From: Halomonas chromatireducens
GTDB lineage: Bacteria; Pseudomonadota; Gammaproteobacteria; Pseudomonadales; Halomonadaceae
Length of the DNA stretch: 64,000 nucleotides
Direction of reading: 5' to 3'
NCBI RefSeq assembly: GCF_001545155.1
Contig: NZ_CP014226.1
Span: 2,966,345-3,030,344, forward strand
Shown: positions 9,225 to 16,802 of the stretch, piece after piece
Numbering within the stretch: position 1 is the stretch's first letter
Layout of the letters: every line of letters begins with the position of its first letter
Made by a program: the position numbers and the translations under genes
Notes under the pieces: generated by a model
What the model was told of the DNA's origin: nothing
What the model saw: only the letters and a program-made list of their open reading frames with translations
The model's database searches: none

Positions 9225-10360
9225 GCCAGCAGTGCAAAGAAAACCACTCTCGCACCCAGCGAATGCCCCATCAGAGTGAAAGTCTTGCCTTCGGTACGAC
9301 TGATCGCTTCGGCCAAAAGCAATCCCGCCTTTTCTGCATTCAACATGGCGGAATGCCAAGGATTAGAAGCAAGCCCTACTGCTGTCATTGCCATGCCCCC
9401 GTGAGATACTCCTTTAGCCAACGCTTTCGATGCCAGACCGACTCCACTGGACAAGATACTGCTGGAGAAAACGCTTCGACTGGTGCCACTCAACATACCG
9501 CCCAGCTTACGCAACGTTTTGGCCTCCCAGTTAAGATACCAGAGCGGGGCATCCTTGTAGTGATCTGCCAGTCCATCACACCAGTCATGCGCCTCCAAGT
9601 CATCCTCGGACAAAAAGCCGTTAACCACGACAACTCTATGTCCGCAATCACTAGAAGTGGCTCGTTTTAGTGTAAAATGATAGTCGGGAATATCCTTGAG
9701 ATAGGCGTTCGCCAGACCATAGCCTGTTTTTCCACCAAGCCCGGCCCCTGTTGCCGCGATGATCGCCAGACCGCCACTTCCCACCTTTGCCAGTGAGGCC
9801 GACGCAAGTGTTGCACCTTTGAGTGTCCCGATTGCCGTGCCAGTGGAGGCTGCCCCAAGCGCCCCTGTCGACCCAAGCCCGGCGGCGATACCCGGCGCCG
9901 CCAGATAGGCCCCCGTGCCCACCGCCACAATACCCCCAGCAACCACACCTACCTGTTTGGTAAGGCCATAGAGGTTTGTCTTGCGTGGCCGCATCAAATG
10001 CTTGAATTCTCCAAGTTCAAGTATGGTAGCTTTTGCTTTGGTAAAATCTGGCATCGTCCCATCATGCTCGGCGCAGAGTTCGTTATGCCAATTCTCTGTA
10101 AAGAGTTGAGAAACACGCTTGATGGAATCACCAAATAAGCTGCCGCCCTGCTCTTCGTCATCATTCTCTGTTTTCGCGCTATCGCCAAGCGCTGCCCGAG
10201 CCATGTTCTCGCAGTGCCGGCACTTGACCGTCAGAAATTCACAGGCTGAACACTTGAAGGTGGAACGACCAATACTACTTTCCTCAAACAGAGTATGACG
10301 ACTAAACTCCCCACACCACGAACACCAGGACTCAAGGCTATGAACGTGTGTTTCAGACAT
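9220..10360 (-). pseudogene. DUF726 alpha/beta hydrolase, N-terminal fragment interrupted by IS21 element
   Basis: Starts at ATG 10360 behind AAGGGG. The N-terminus has a zinc-ribbon-like set of cysteines (CSWC, CSAC, CRHC), then a Gly/Ala-rich, probably membrane-associated region, then the hydrolase core with HRVVVVNGFLSEDD and the nucleophile motif LMGHSLGARVVFF. These match the DUF726 family (TMCO4-like alpha/beta hydrolases). The IS21 element cuts the frame right after ALLAL, so the present frame runs into the IS end and stops at 9152 with about a dozen foreign residues. The enzyme loses the part expected to hold the rest of its catalytic triad. Substrate unknown. Confidence 0.9.
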
Positions 10361-10642
10361 GATAAACCCCTTGCTATTCGATACCCTGCTTAAGTCGACG
10401 CTAAACGCCAGCCTCCCCGCCGGCATCCGGCCAATCCGTTTGACGAAGGCACTAGCAGCACAGTCACCAAGCATCGGAGAAGGCTGGCAGCCTAATTATC
10501 CTTATCGACCAGCAAATGTGGGGCTTTAGCATTTTCTGAATTGATGGGTGAACATGCCCGCTGCTGCACAGACTGCAGCCGGGTTGGTCGGTCTGTAACA
10601 ATACGTCCAGGCTCACCGGGTGGTCGCCCCAGCGGCGTTACC
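10361..10642. other. Intergenic region between chemoreceptor terminator and broken DUF726 gene
   Basis: Bases nearest 10360 hold the DUF726 ribosome site and should hold its promoter. I see no other recognisable gene. Short frames exist on both strands here but have no ribosome site, no known domain and unremarkable composition. Confidence 0.5.
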
Positions 10643-10688
10643 GGAAAACTGAGTGGGAAGGCGCAAGCACTTGCCACTCAGCTTTTTC
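10643..10688. terminator. Bidirectional rho-independent terminator
   Basis: CTGAGTGG at 10649-10656 pairs with CCACTCAG at 10674-10681; an inner AAG/CTT pair can extend the stem. On the plus strand CTTTTTC follows; on the minus strand the left side gives TTTT. It lies just downstream of the chemoreceptor gene, whose transcripts it should end. Confidence 0.75.
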
Positions 10689-10718
10689 ACGCGAGGCTTT
10701 TCCCCACCACACGAGCAG

Positions 10719-12656
10719 CTAGGCGATTGCCTCGTCAATTTTGAAACGCTGCACCAGCCTGGCAAGCTCGCGGGCCTGGTCGTTCAAGGAGTGGCTGGCA
10801 GCGGTACCTTCCTGAACCAGCACCGCGTTTTGCTGGGTCACCTCGTCGAGCTGGCTCACCGCCATGTTGATCTGCTCGATGCCCGACGACTGCTCGGTGG
10901 CTGCCGTGGCGATCTCGCTGATGAAACTCGAAACCCGCTTCACGCCCTCGGCAATGGTGGATAGCTGCTGGCTTGCGGAATTCACCAGGCGCTCGCCTTC
11001 GTCCACGCTGGCCACGCTGGAATCGACCAGCTCGCGGATCTTGTTGGCCTCGGCCGAGCAGCGGCCGGCAAGCTGACGCACCTCGGTGGCCACCACGGCG
11101 AAACCGCGGCCGTGCTCGCCGGCCCGGGCCGCCTCGACCGAGGCATTCAGCGCCAGCAGGTTGGTCTGGAAGGCGATGCCGTCGATGGCCTCAACGATGC
11201 TTTCCACGCGCCGGTTGGCCTGCTTGATGCTGCCCATGGACTCCGCTGCCTGCTGCCCTACCCCACTCGCCTCGCGGGTCTGGCCATCGAGATCGGTGGT
11301 CAACTCGCGGGCCTGGTTAGCCGATTCCGCCGTCTGCCGGACGGTGGCGGTCATCTCTTCGAGGCTGGATGCGGTCTCGACCAGTGAGGAGGACTGCTGC
11401 TCGGTGCGGCTGGCCAGGTCCTCGTTGCCCTGGGCGATCTCGCTGCTGGCTACGCTAACCGACTCGGCCGTCTGCCTGATATCACCCATCATCGCCTGCA
11501 AGTTCTGCTGCATTTCGTGCATGTGTGCCAGCAGACTGGTGGTATCACCGCGCTTTACCGGCACCCGCATGGTCAGATCGCCCTGCACCACCCTTCTCAC
11601 CACTTCCGCGGCACGCTGCGGGTCGCCGCCCAGCGTCTTCACCACCGAACGCACCATGCCAAGGCTGACCAGCACGGCAATCGAGACAACAAGCGCCTTG
11701 ATACCCACCAATATCCAGAACAGGCGCGTTACCCCTGCCAGCGCCTCCGCCTCGGGCACCTCCACCACAAGGCCCCAGTCGAGCATCGGGAGGTAGGTGT
11801 AGCTGCCGATTACCGGCGTTCCGGCGACATCCGCGTAGCGTCCCACGCCGGTTTCGCCGGTGCCGATGGCAACCGCCGCCTGGGTGGCAAGCTCGCGGCT
11901 CTCGCCCGCCAACGCCGCCACCGGAGTAACCGGCATGCCATCACCCCCCAGCAGGTAGGTGTCGGAGCTGCCGCCCAGGGACATATCAGCCATGCGCTGG
12001 AACAATACGTCGAGGCGTACCGCGGCACGCACCACCCCCACGACATCGCCGTTGTCGGCGAAGACCGGCGCCACCACGTTGCTCACCTGATTGCCCGTGG
12101 CCCGCGATACCAGCGGCTGGGAGAAGACCGGCTGCCCCTGGATCGCCTCGCGGAACCAGGCTCGATCCGCCACATTGAAGGCACGGGCATCGTCGCTGGA
12201 CAACACCGCCGCTCCACCGTCATAGCTCACGCCGGCGACGCCGATGCCATCCTGGCCAACGAAGAACAGCGTATCGTAGTAGCCGCTCTGCTCGGCCAGA
12301 CGCGTCAGCAGGTGCTGAATCGGTTCGATCTCCACCTGGCGCACCGGATCGAGACCCGCCACGTAGCCGATCTCGTCCTGACGCGCATCCAGCCACTGGG
12401 TAAAGGAACCGGCCATCATCTCGCCCGTGCCCTGCAGCTGGTCGACCGTTGCCTGGGTAAAGGACTGGCGATACTGGGCATAGACCAGCCCCGCCACCAG
12501 CATCACCGAGATCAGCACCAGCGAGACGATCATCAGCGTCAAGCGGCTGCTGAAGCCCAGCCGTGGGCGGCGCTGCTGTGGTGAATGGGAGGTTTGCGCT
12601 GCCGACGGCCCAGCTTCGGCATCGTCGGGAAAACGGCCCAGCGTTATGGAATTCAT
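10719..12656 (-). CDS. Methyl-accepting chemotaxis protein with double-Cache sensor
   Basis: A 645-residue receptor. A membrane helix near residues 42-65 is followed by a periplasmic sensor of about 290 residues with dCache features ([42 protein letters not shown]). A second helix near 315-340, a HAMP region ([16 protein letters not shown]) and a signalling domain follow, with the conserved hairpin tip [30 protein letters not shown] sequence intact. ATG 12656 is preceded by CAGGAG; upstream in-frame ATGs have no site. No C-terminal CheR/CheB-binding pentapeptide is visible. The Cache domain usually binds small molecules such as amino or organic acids; the ligand here cannot be told. It sits next to the flagellin cluster. 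Confidence 0.93.
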   Translation of the reverse strand: MNSITLGRFPDDAEAGPSAAQTSHSPQQRRPRLGFSSRLTLMIVSLVLISVMLVAGLVYAQYRQSFTQATVDQLQGTGEMMAGSFTQWLDARQDEIGYVAGLDPVRQVEIEPIQHLLTRLAEQSGYYDTLFFVGQDGIGVAGVSYDGGAAVLSSDDARAFNVADRAWFREAIQGQPVFSQPLVSRATGNQVSNVVAPVFADNGDVVGVVRAAVRLDVLFQRMADMSLGGSSDTYLLGGDGMPVTPVAALAGESRELATQAAVAIGTGETGVGRYADVAGTPVIGSYTYLPMLDWGLVVEVPEAEALAGVTRLFWILVGIKALVVSIAVLVSLGMVRSVVKTLGGDPQRAAEVVRRVVQGDLTMRVPVKRGDTTSLLAHMHEMQQNLQAMMGDIRQTAESVSVASSEIAQGNEDLASRTEQQSSSLVETASSLEEMTATVRQTAESANQARELTTDLDGQTREASGVGQQAAESMGSIKQANRRVESIVEAIDGIAFQTNLLALNASVEAARAGEHGRGFAVVATEVRQLAGRCSAEANKIRELVDSSVASVDEGERLVNSASQQLSTIAEGVKRVSSFISEIATAATEQSSGIEQINMAVSQLDEVTQQNAVLVQEGTAASHSLNDQARELARLVQRFKIDEAIA

Positions 12657-12802
12657 CGTTGCTCTCCTGCCTCTCAGCCACCCTGGTGAACCAGGCCGCG
12701 ATAAGGCCATCGTTATCGTTATCGTTATTGTCAACGCAAGCAGATGTTGCCTGCCTTCCCCCGTTATCGGCCTGGGCAGGTGAAGATTGAGAGCAAGGGA
12801 GT

Positions 12803-12830
12803 AAGAAATTTGACAAATGTCAAATTTCTT
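12803..12830. promoter_or_regulatory. Perfect 13-bp palindrome with FNR/DNR-type core upstream of chemoreceptor
   Basis: AAGAAATTTGACA and TGTCAAATTTCTT are perfect inverted copies separated by AA. The centre reads TTGAC-N4-GTCAA, the pattern bound by CRP/FNR-superfamily regulators such as FixK, DNR or HcpR (family knowledge). It lies 147 bases upstream of the chemoreceptor start and has no T-run on either side, so it is more likely an operator than a terminator. Confidence 0.6.
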
Positions 12831-12919
12831 GATCAGGCATTTCGAATGGAAAGCGTACTGTTCTGAGCTGCTATGCGCCTGACGCCGACAAGGGCCGGGT
12901 GAGGCCGCAAGGCTGGGAG

Positions 12920-13138
12920 CTACCCTTTGGCCAGCTCCTTCTGCATAGCAACCAGCCGCTCGTGCAGCATCTTGGCCTTCTCTATTGCCTGGGCCTCGCC
13001 GTCATCCAGTGACAATATCGGCCCATCGCCGATTGCGGCGCCGCTCTCCTGGCTGTCCCGCATCGCCTGAACGTCTTGCGAATAGCGAATGAGCAGGTGT
13101 TTGATATTCAGGCGAATGGTAAACAGCTCGAGTTCCAT
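12920..13138 (-). CDS. Small protein of unknown function, third gene of flagellin-linked trio
   Basis: A 72-residue, soluble, mostly helical protein ([19 protein letters not shown]...). The ribosome site AGGATGAG lies next to the ATG. It follows the 48-residue gene by 12 bases and is the last of three small genes downstream of the main flagellin. I do not recognise a family. Small helical proteins in this position can be flagellar chaperones of the FliT/FliS kind, but no diagnostic motif is seen, so that is only a guess from context. Confidence 0.65.
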   Translation of the reverse strand: MELELFTIRLNIKHLLIRYSQDVQAMRDSQESGAAIGDGPILSLDDGEAQAIEKAKMLHERLVAMQKELAKG

Positions 13139-13150
13139 CTCATCCTGCTG

Positions 13151-13297
13151 TTACCGGCGCCTCGCCTTCTCCAATGGCTCCTCTGTCGCCTCGAGTATCG
13201 CCATCAGGGTATTCTGAATCATCGCCTCCGCCGCCTTCAGCTTCGGCAGTATCTCGTAAAGCAGTTCATGCAATGTGATCTTTTGCGGTTCATTCAT
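13151..13297 (-). CDS. 48-residue protein of unknown function, second gene of flagellin-linked trio
   Basis: Starts MNEPQKITLHELLYEILPKL and is almost wholly predictable as amphipathic helix, ending in KARRR. The start codon overlaps the end of the preceding 80-residue gene (ATGAATGA), and AGGGGAGGGG precedes it, which argues for translational coupling and for a real gene despite its small size. No family recognised. Confidence 0.6.
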   Translation of the reverse strand: MNEPQKITLHELLYEILPKLKAAEAMIQNTLMAILEATEEPLEKARRR

Positions 13298-13532
13298 GCC
13301 CCCTCCCCTGCTGCTGGAATGTTTCTGGAATTGGCGCTGGAAGATCGAGCATCGCCAGCGTATAGGCTCGCTGGTCGTTGACGGCCTTGGTATAAATATC
13401 ATGGAGCCGCTGGTAATCAGCCGGCATCTGCTCGTCCATGCCGGTCTCCTCGAAGCGAACAAGCGTGGCGCGCGTCTCAACGATGAGGTTTTCCAACTCA
13501 CCAATGACTCGCTCGTAGTCATCCGTCGTCAT
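13290..13532 (-). CDS. 80-residue protein of unknown function, first gene of flagellin-linked trio
   Basis: Starts MTTDDYERVIGELENLIVET; acidic and mainly helical. The ATG follows AGGAGCTGACG, placed immediately after the T-run of the flagellin terminator, so translation depends on read-through from the flagellin gene or on a promoter hidden in the terminator region. It overlaps the next small gene by eight bases. I do not recognise a family; context suggests a flagellar accessory role. Confidence 0.65.
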   Translation of the reverse strand: MTTDDYERVIGELENLIVETRATLVRFEETGMDEQMPADYQRLHDIYTKAVNDQRAYTLAMLDLPAPIPETFQQQGRGHE

Positions 13533-13543
13533 CGTCAGCTCCT

Positions 13544-13572
13544 AAAAAAACAGGCGCCACAAGGGCGCCTGT
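13544..13572 (-). terminator. Rho-independent terminator of flagellin gene
   Basis: ACAGGCGCC (13550-13558) and GGCGCCTGT (13564-13572) form a 9-bp stem; on the minus strand the stem is followed by seven T. It lies about 50 bases after the flagellin stop codon. Confidence 0.9.
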
Positions 13573-13622
13573 AGGGTCTTGATGAGTGGAACAGAGACTG
13601 CCCCACCTGATCAAGTGCCAGA

Positions 13623-14867
13623 TTAACCCAGCAGAGACAGCACGTTCTGCGGGATCTGGTTGGCCTGAGCCAGTACGGAAGTACCAGCCTGCTGCAGGAT
13701 CTGCGCGCGGGTCATGTTGGCGACTTCTTCTGCATAGTCGGCATCTTCAATGCGCGAACGAGCGGCAGACAGGTTGGTGCTGTTGGTGTTCAGGTTGGTG
13801 ATAGCGTCTTCGAAGCGGTTCTGTACGGCACCCAGCTCGGAGCGCAGACTGTCGACCTTGTTCAGGGCTGAATCAAGAGCTGCCAACGGGTTAGCAGTCG
13901 CTGCGCCGGAAAAAATATCGTCTTCATAGGTCTCGGCGTCATCCAAGTCCCAAGTAGCAACGGCGGCGAAAGCACCAAACTCCCCAACCTCTAGATTACC
14001 TACTTCGGTAGAGATATAGCCAGTGGGATCGCCATCAGCATTATTGGAGACTTTCACGGCATAATCTTCACCATCAACCTCCACAGTTTCGATGTCTATA
14101 TCATCTGCAGCCGTCACGTCTGCTGCGTAGTACTCTCCATTGTACTCAACAACATAGTTGCCCGTCGCATCGCCAGCATCATCAAGCACTGAACGCAGCT
14201 TGACTTCAGATGCGTCGATATCGCCTGCAGCACCACCAAGCGCCACAGAAAGATTGTCAGCAATTACCTCAAAGTCAATTGCTTCAGCGCCAGTGCCATC
14301 ATCAAAAACGCTGATGGGGCTACTAACATTCAAAGAAGCCTGCTTAACAGAAAAACCCTCCAGACCAAGAGTCTCAGAGTTGATCTGCTGCAGATTGACG
14401 GTGATGGTCTCACCATCGTTAGCACCAACCTGAATCTTCAGGGCATTGTCTTCCTTGAGAACATTAACGCCGTTGAAGCTGGTTTCATCAGAGATACGGT
14501 TAATCTCATCCAGACGCTGGTTGATTTCGTCTTGGATAGACTGAAGGTCGTCAGCAGAGTTGGTGCCGTTAGCCGCTTGAACAGTCAGCTCACGAATACG
14601 CTGCAGGTTGTCGTTAATCTGGTTCAGCGAGCCTTCGGCGGTCTGGGCTACAGAGATACCATCGTTGGCATTGCGCTGCGCCTGATTCAGACCAGTGATC
14701 TGGCTGGTCATGCGGTTGGCGATGGCCTGACCGGCCGCATCATCCTTAGCGCTGTTGATGCGCAGGCCGGAGGAGAGACGCTCCATAGAGGTCTGCAGGG
14801 CGTTCTGGGACTTGTTCAGATTGGACTGGCCAATCATGGAAGTGATGTTGGTATTGATCACGGACAT
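13623..14867 (-). CDS. fliC: Flagellin (major form, 414 residues)
   Basis: Filament subunit exported by the flagellar type III system. The N-terminus (MSVINTNITSMIGQSNLNKS, then RLSSGLRINSAKDDAAGQAIANR) and the C-terminus (ARSRIEDADYAEEVANMTRAQILQQAGTSVLAQANQIPQNVLSLL) are classic D0/D1 flagellin segments. The central part, residues ~175-325, is variable, very rich in Asp and Glu and lower in GC than the ends, in keeping with a surface-exposed domain in a halophile. AAGGAACATCAC precedes the ATG, and a sigma-28 promoter lies 110 bases upstream. Confidence 0.97.
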   Translation of the reverse strand: MSVINTNITSMIGQSNLNKSQNALQTSMERLSSGLRINSAKDDAAGQAIANRMTSQITGLNQAQRNANDGISVAQTAEGSLNQINDNLQRIRELTVQAANGTNSADDLQSIQDEINQRLDEINRISDETSFNGVNVLKEDNALKIQVGANDGETITVNLQQINSETLGLEGFSVKQASLNVSSPISVFDDGTGAEAIDFEVIADNLSVALGGAAGDIDASEVKLRSVLDDAGDATGNYVVEYNGEYYAADVTAADDIDIETVEVDGEDYAVKVSNNADGDPTGYISTEVGNLEVGEFGAFAAVATWDLDDAETYEDDIFSGAATANPLAALDSALNKVDSLRSELGAVQNRFEDAITNLNTNSTNLSAARSRIEDADYAEEVANMTRAQILQQAGTSVLAQANQIPQNVLSLLG

Positions 14868-14976
14868 GTGATGTTCCTTCCTAGCGTTGGGGGCTCCATT
14901 GGCGGGCCCGCTGATCTTGGTGTTGCGGTCCTGTCTACCGGACCCGCCGCAACGGCGCCGTTGGCCGTTACCCTGA

Positions 14977-15003
14977 TTAACGGCATCTTTCGGAAGGACT
15001 TTA
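14977..15003 (-). promoter_or_regulatory. Sigma-28 (FliA) promoter of major flagellin gene
   Basis: On the minus strand TAAAGTCC (15003-14996) and GCCGTTAA (14984-14977) are separated by exactly 11 bases, close to the consensus TAAAGTTT-N11-GCCGATAA. The flagellin ATG lies 110 bases downstream. Confidence 0.85.
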
Positions 15004-15077
15004 GGGAATGGGCGAAAAATTTTTCTTCGGATGTTGACCGGCGAGGCGGTAAAGCGGCTGCAGGCAGGGAGAACGCC

Positions 15078-15905
15078 TCAGCGCAGCAGCGCCAGCACGG
15101 TCTCCGGCACTCGGTTCGCCTGCGCCAGGATGGCGAAGCCCGCCTGCTGCAGAATCTGGGCGCGCACGAGGTTGGAGACTTCCCGGGCGTAGTCGGCGTC
15201 CTGGATGCGCGACCGGGCCGCCGAGAGATTGAGCGACGTGCTCTGCAGGTTGGTAATCACATCCTCGAAGCGGTTCTGTACCGCCCCGAGCTGGCTACGC
15301 TGTCGATCGGTGCGTTTGAGCGCCTCGTCGAGCGCCGTCAGCGGCGATTCGGTCACACCTGCACCCTCTCCCTCACCTTCCGCGATACGAAAGCCCGCCA
15401 GGCCCAAGGCATGCCGGTCCATGACCCGCAGATCCAGGCGGATCGTCTGGCCGTCGTTGGCACCAACCTGGATATGCAGCCCCCGGGTTTCACCCAGCAC
15501 GCGAATGCCATTGAAGGCCGTCTGTTCGGTGATGCGATCGATCTCGTCAAGGCGCTGGTCGATCTCGTTCTGGATAGAGGTGCGGTCGCTGGGGCTCAGG
15601 GTACTGTTGCCCGCCTGTACGGTGAGCTCGCGAATTCGCTGCAGGTTGTCGTTGACCTGGTTCAGCGCCCCTTCGGCGGTCTGCGACACGGAAATGCCGT
15701 CGTTGGCGTTGCGTGCCGCCTGGTTGAGCCCGCGGATCTGCGCCGTCATGCGGTTGGCGATGGCCTGGCCGGCCGGATCGTCCTTGGCACTGTTGATACG
15801 CAAACCCGACGACAGCCGCTGCATGGCGGTTTGCATCGCCTGCTGGCTGCCACGCAGGTTGGCATGCACGATCAGGGAAAGGATATTGGTGTTGATGATG
15901 GCCAC
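15078..15905 (-). CDS. Second, short flagellin (275 residues)
   Basis: Starts at GTG 15905 (VAIINTNILSL), preceded by GAGGG; a further upstream ATG would add residues unlike any flagellin. D0/D1 segments are complete (RLSSGLRINSAKDDPAGQAIANR; ARSRIQDADYAREVSNLVRAQILQQAGFAILAQANRVPETVLALL), but nearly all of the variable centre is missing, replaced by a short EGEGEGAG linker. It can be a minor or alternative filament subunit. It has its own sigma-28 promoter about 200 bases upstream. Codon use is more GC-rich than in the major flagellin. Confidence 0.95.
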   Translation of the reverse strand: MAIINTNILSLIVHANLRGSQQAMQTAMQRLSSGLRINSAKDDPAGQAIANRMTAQIRGLNQAARNANDGISVSQTAEGALNQVNDNLQRIRELTVQAGNSTLSPSDRTSIQNEIDQRLDEIDRITEQTAFNGIRVLGETRGLHIQVGANDGQTIRLDLRVMDRHALGLAGFRIAEGEGEGAGVTESPLTALDEALKRTDRQRSQLGAVQNRFEDVITNLQSTSLNLSAARSRIQDADYAREVSNLVRAQILQQAGFAILAQANRVPETVLALLR

Positions 15906-16108
15906 GGGTTTGCCCTCTTCCGGGCGCGATAGGGAAACACTGCCCAAATGCCTGTGCGAGCGAATCGCTGCGTTGCGCGGTGCTGGTGCGCCAGCCCGGT
16001 CGGAATCCTCACATATACCCCATATGCTCCGGTTCCTGTGCTCCGTGCGCCTTGCGCTTCACCTCGCTCGGCGATTTGCACAGCGCTTCCTATGCTCCGG
16101 TGAGGAAC

Positions 16109-16135
16109 CTATCGGCTGGGAGGGTTATAACTTGA
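16109..16135 (-). promoter_or_regulatory. Sigma-28 (FliA) promoter of second flagellin gene
   Basis: TCAAGTTA (16135-16128) and GCCGATAG (16116-16109) on the minus strand, with exactly 11 bases between, match the FliA consensus at 13 of 16 positions. The GTG start is about 200 bases downstream, so the leader is long. Confidence 0.8.
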
Positions 16136-16216
16136 GGCTCGAGTGCTGCATCAAGATGGAACTTCCAGCAAGGCGCTATGCCACTTCAGCGACGACCTCC
16201 CACTGTCGCTCCTGCA

Positions 16217-16579
16217 TCAGGCTGCAGATTGCTCCATCAGGCTTTCATAAGGAATGTTCAGGCCATCGTGCAGCCGCTTGATCATGCGAAGGCTCAGCTT
16301 GCGCTTGCGGTTGAGAACCTCGGAGACTCGTCCGCTCGAGCCGATATAGGGTTCAAGATCGCGCTGTGTCAGCCCCTGCTGTTCCATGCGGAATTTGATC
16401 GCCTCGATGGGATCGGATGGCCCGATGGGATAATGCGCATCTTCGTACTTCTCGACCAGGATAGAGAGCACTTCCAGCTCGTCCGCCTCCGGTGTACCGT
16501 CTTCAACCCCCCATAGGGCTTCCATACGGGCAAAAGCACGCTCGAGGTCCGCTTCGGTGTGAATAGGCTGTATGTTCAT
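16217..16579 (-). CDS. higA: HigA-type antitoxin, now without intact toxin
   Basis: A 120-residue protein starting MNIQPIHTEADLERAFARME. The first half is the typical COG5499 HigA leader (YPIGPSDPIEAIKFRMEQQG), the second a helix-turn-helix of the XRE type (LTQRDLEPYIGSSGRVSEVLNRKRKLSL). In intact loci it neutralises the HigB mRNA interferase and represses the operon. Here only the last 25 codons of higB lie just upstream. The antitoxin frame itself looks complete. It is followed by the second flagellin's promoter region. Confidence 0.88.
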   Translation of the reverse strand: MNIQPIHTEADLERAFARMEALWGVEDGTPEADELEVLSILVEKYEDAHYPIGPSDPIEAIKFRMEQQGLTQRDLEPYIGSSGRVSEVLNRKRKLSLRMIKRLHDGLNIPYESLMEQSAA

Positions 16580-16596
16580 ATCGTCTCTGCATCCAC

Positions 16597-16674
16597 TTAA
16601 TCGTACTGGGCATGAGTGCCAACGAAACGTATCCAGGCAATTTGCTGTGCATACCGTATTGCTACGATAATCCA
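16597..16674 (-). pseudogene. C-terminal remnant of HigB toxin
   Basis: In a frame different from the open frame that runs into higA, the DNA reads WIIVAIRYAQQIAWIRFVGT then HAQYD and a stop, which matches the C-terminal strand pattern of HigB toxins (IVxIRFVGTHxxYD). An in-frame TAA lies immediately before it, and the rest of the toxin, including its start, is absent. The stop is 18 bases before the antitoxin start, the usual higB-higA spacing. An ATAATGGATTAT palindrome over its upstream edge could be an old operator. Confidence 0.7.
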
Positions 16675-16754
16675 TTATGGAAGTCAATTCGGTCTCTGGC
16701 TTCGAGCCTCTGCCATTAATCGGGTAGGGGCCGGGGTCACCCCCGGCGCCCTCC

Positions 16755-16791
16755 CACACCACCGTACGTACGGTTCCGTATACGGCGGTTC
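16755..16791 (-). ncRNA. Group II intron domain V catalytic hairpin
   Basis: On the minus strand, ACCGCCGTA and TACGGTGGT pair around a GGAACC-type loop region. The 5' strand carries CGC at the position of the catalytic triad, the form reported for class C introns (other classes mostly have AGC). It lies between the reverse transcriptase stop and the intron 3' end, as required. Confidence 0.8.
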
Positions 16792-16802
16792 ATGAAGAAC
16801 GA

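Noticed and set aside
10492..10744. Short open frames on both strands near the chemoreceptor terminator, one reading [10 protein letters not shown] like the tail of the SprA-region frame
   Set aside because: No ribosome site; the similarity covers ten residues of low-complexity sequence and overlaps the terminator stem. Probably chance.
12711..12728. Three CGTTAT hexamers in the chemoreceptor leader
   Set aside because: Too short and few for an iteron or replication origin; likely simple-sequence noise in the leader.
16580..16762. Upstream in-frame extension of higA to 16762
   Set aside because: It runs through the higB remnant in a different frame and into the intron end; the conserved antitoxin starts at MNIQPIHTEAD.
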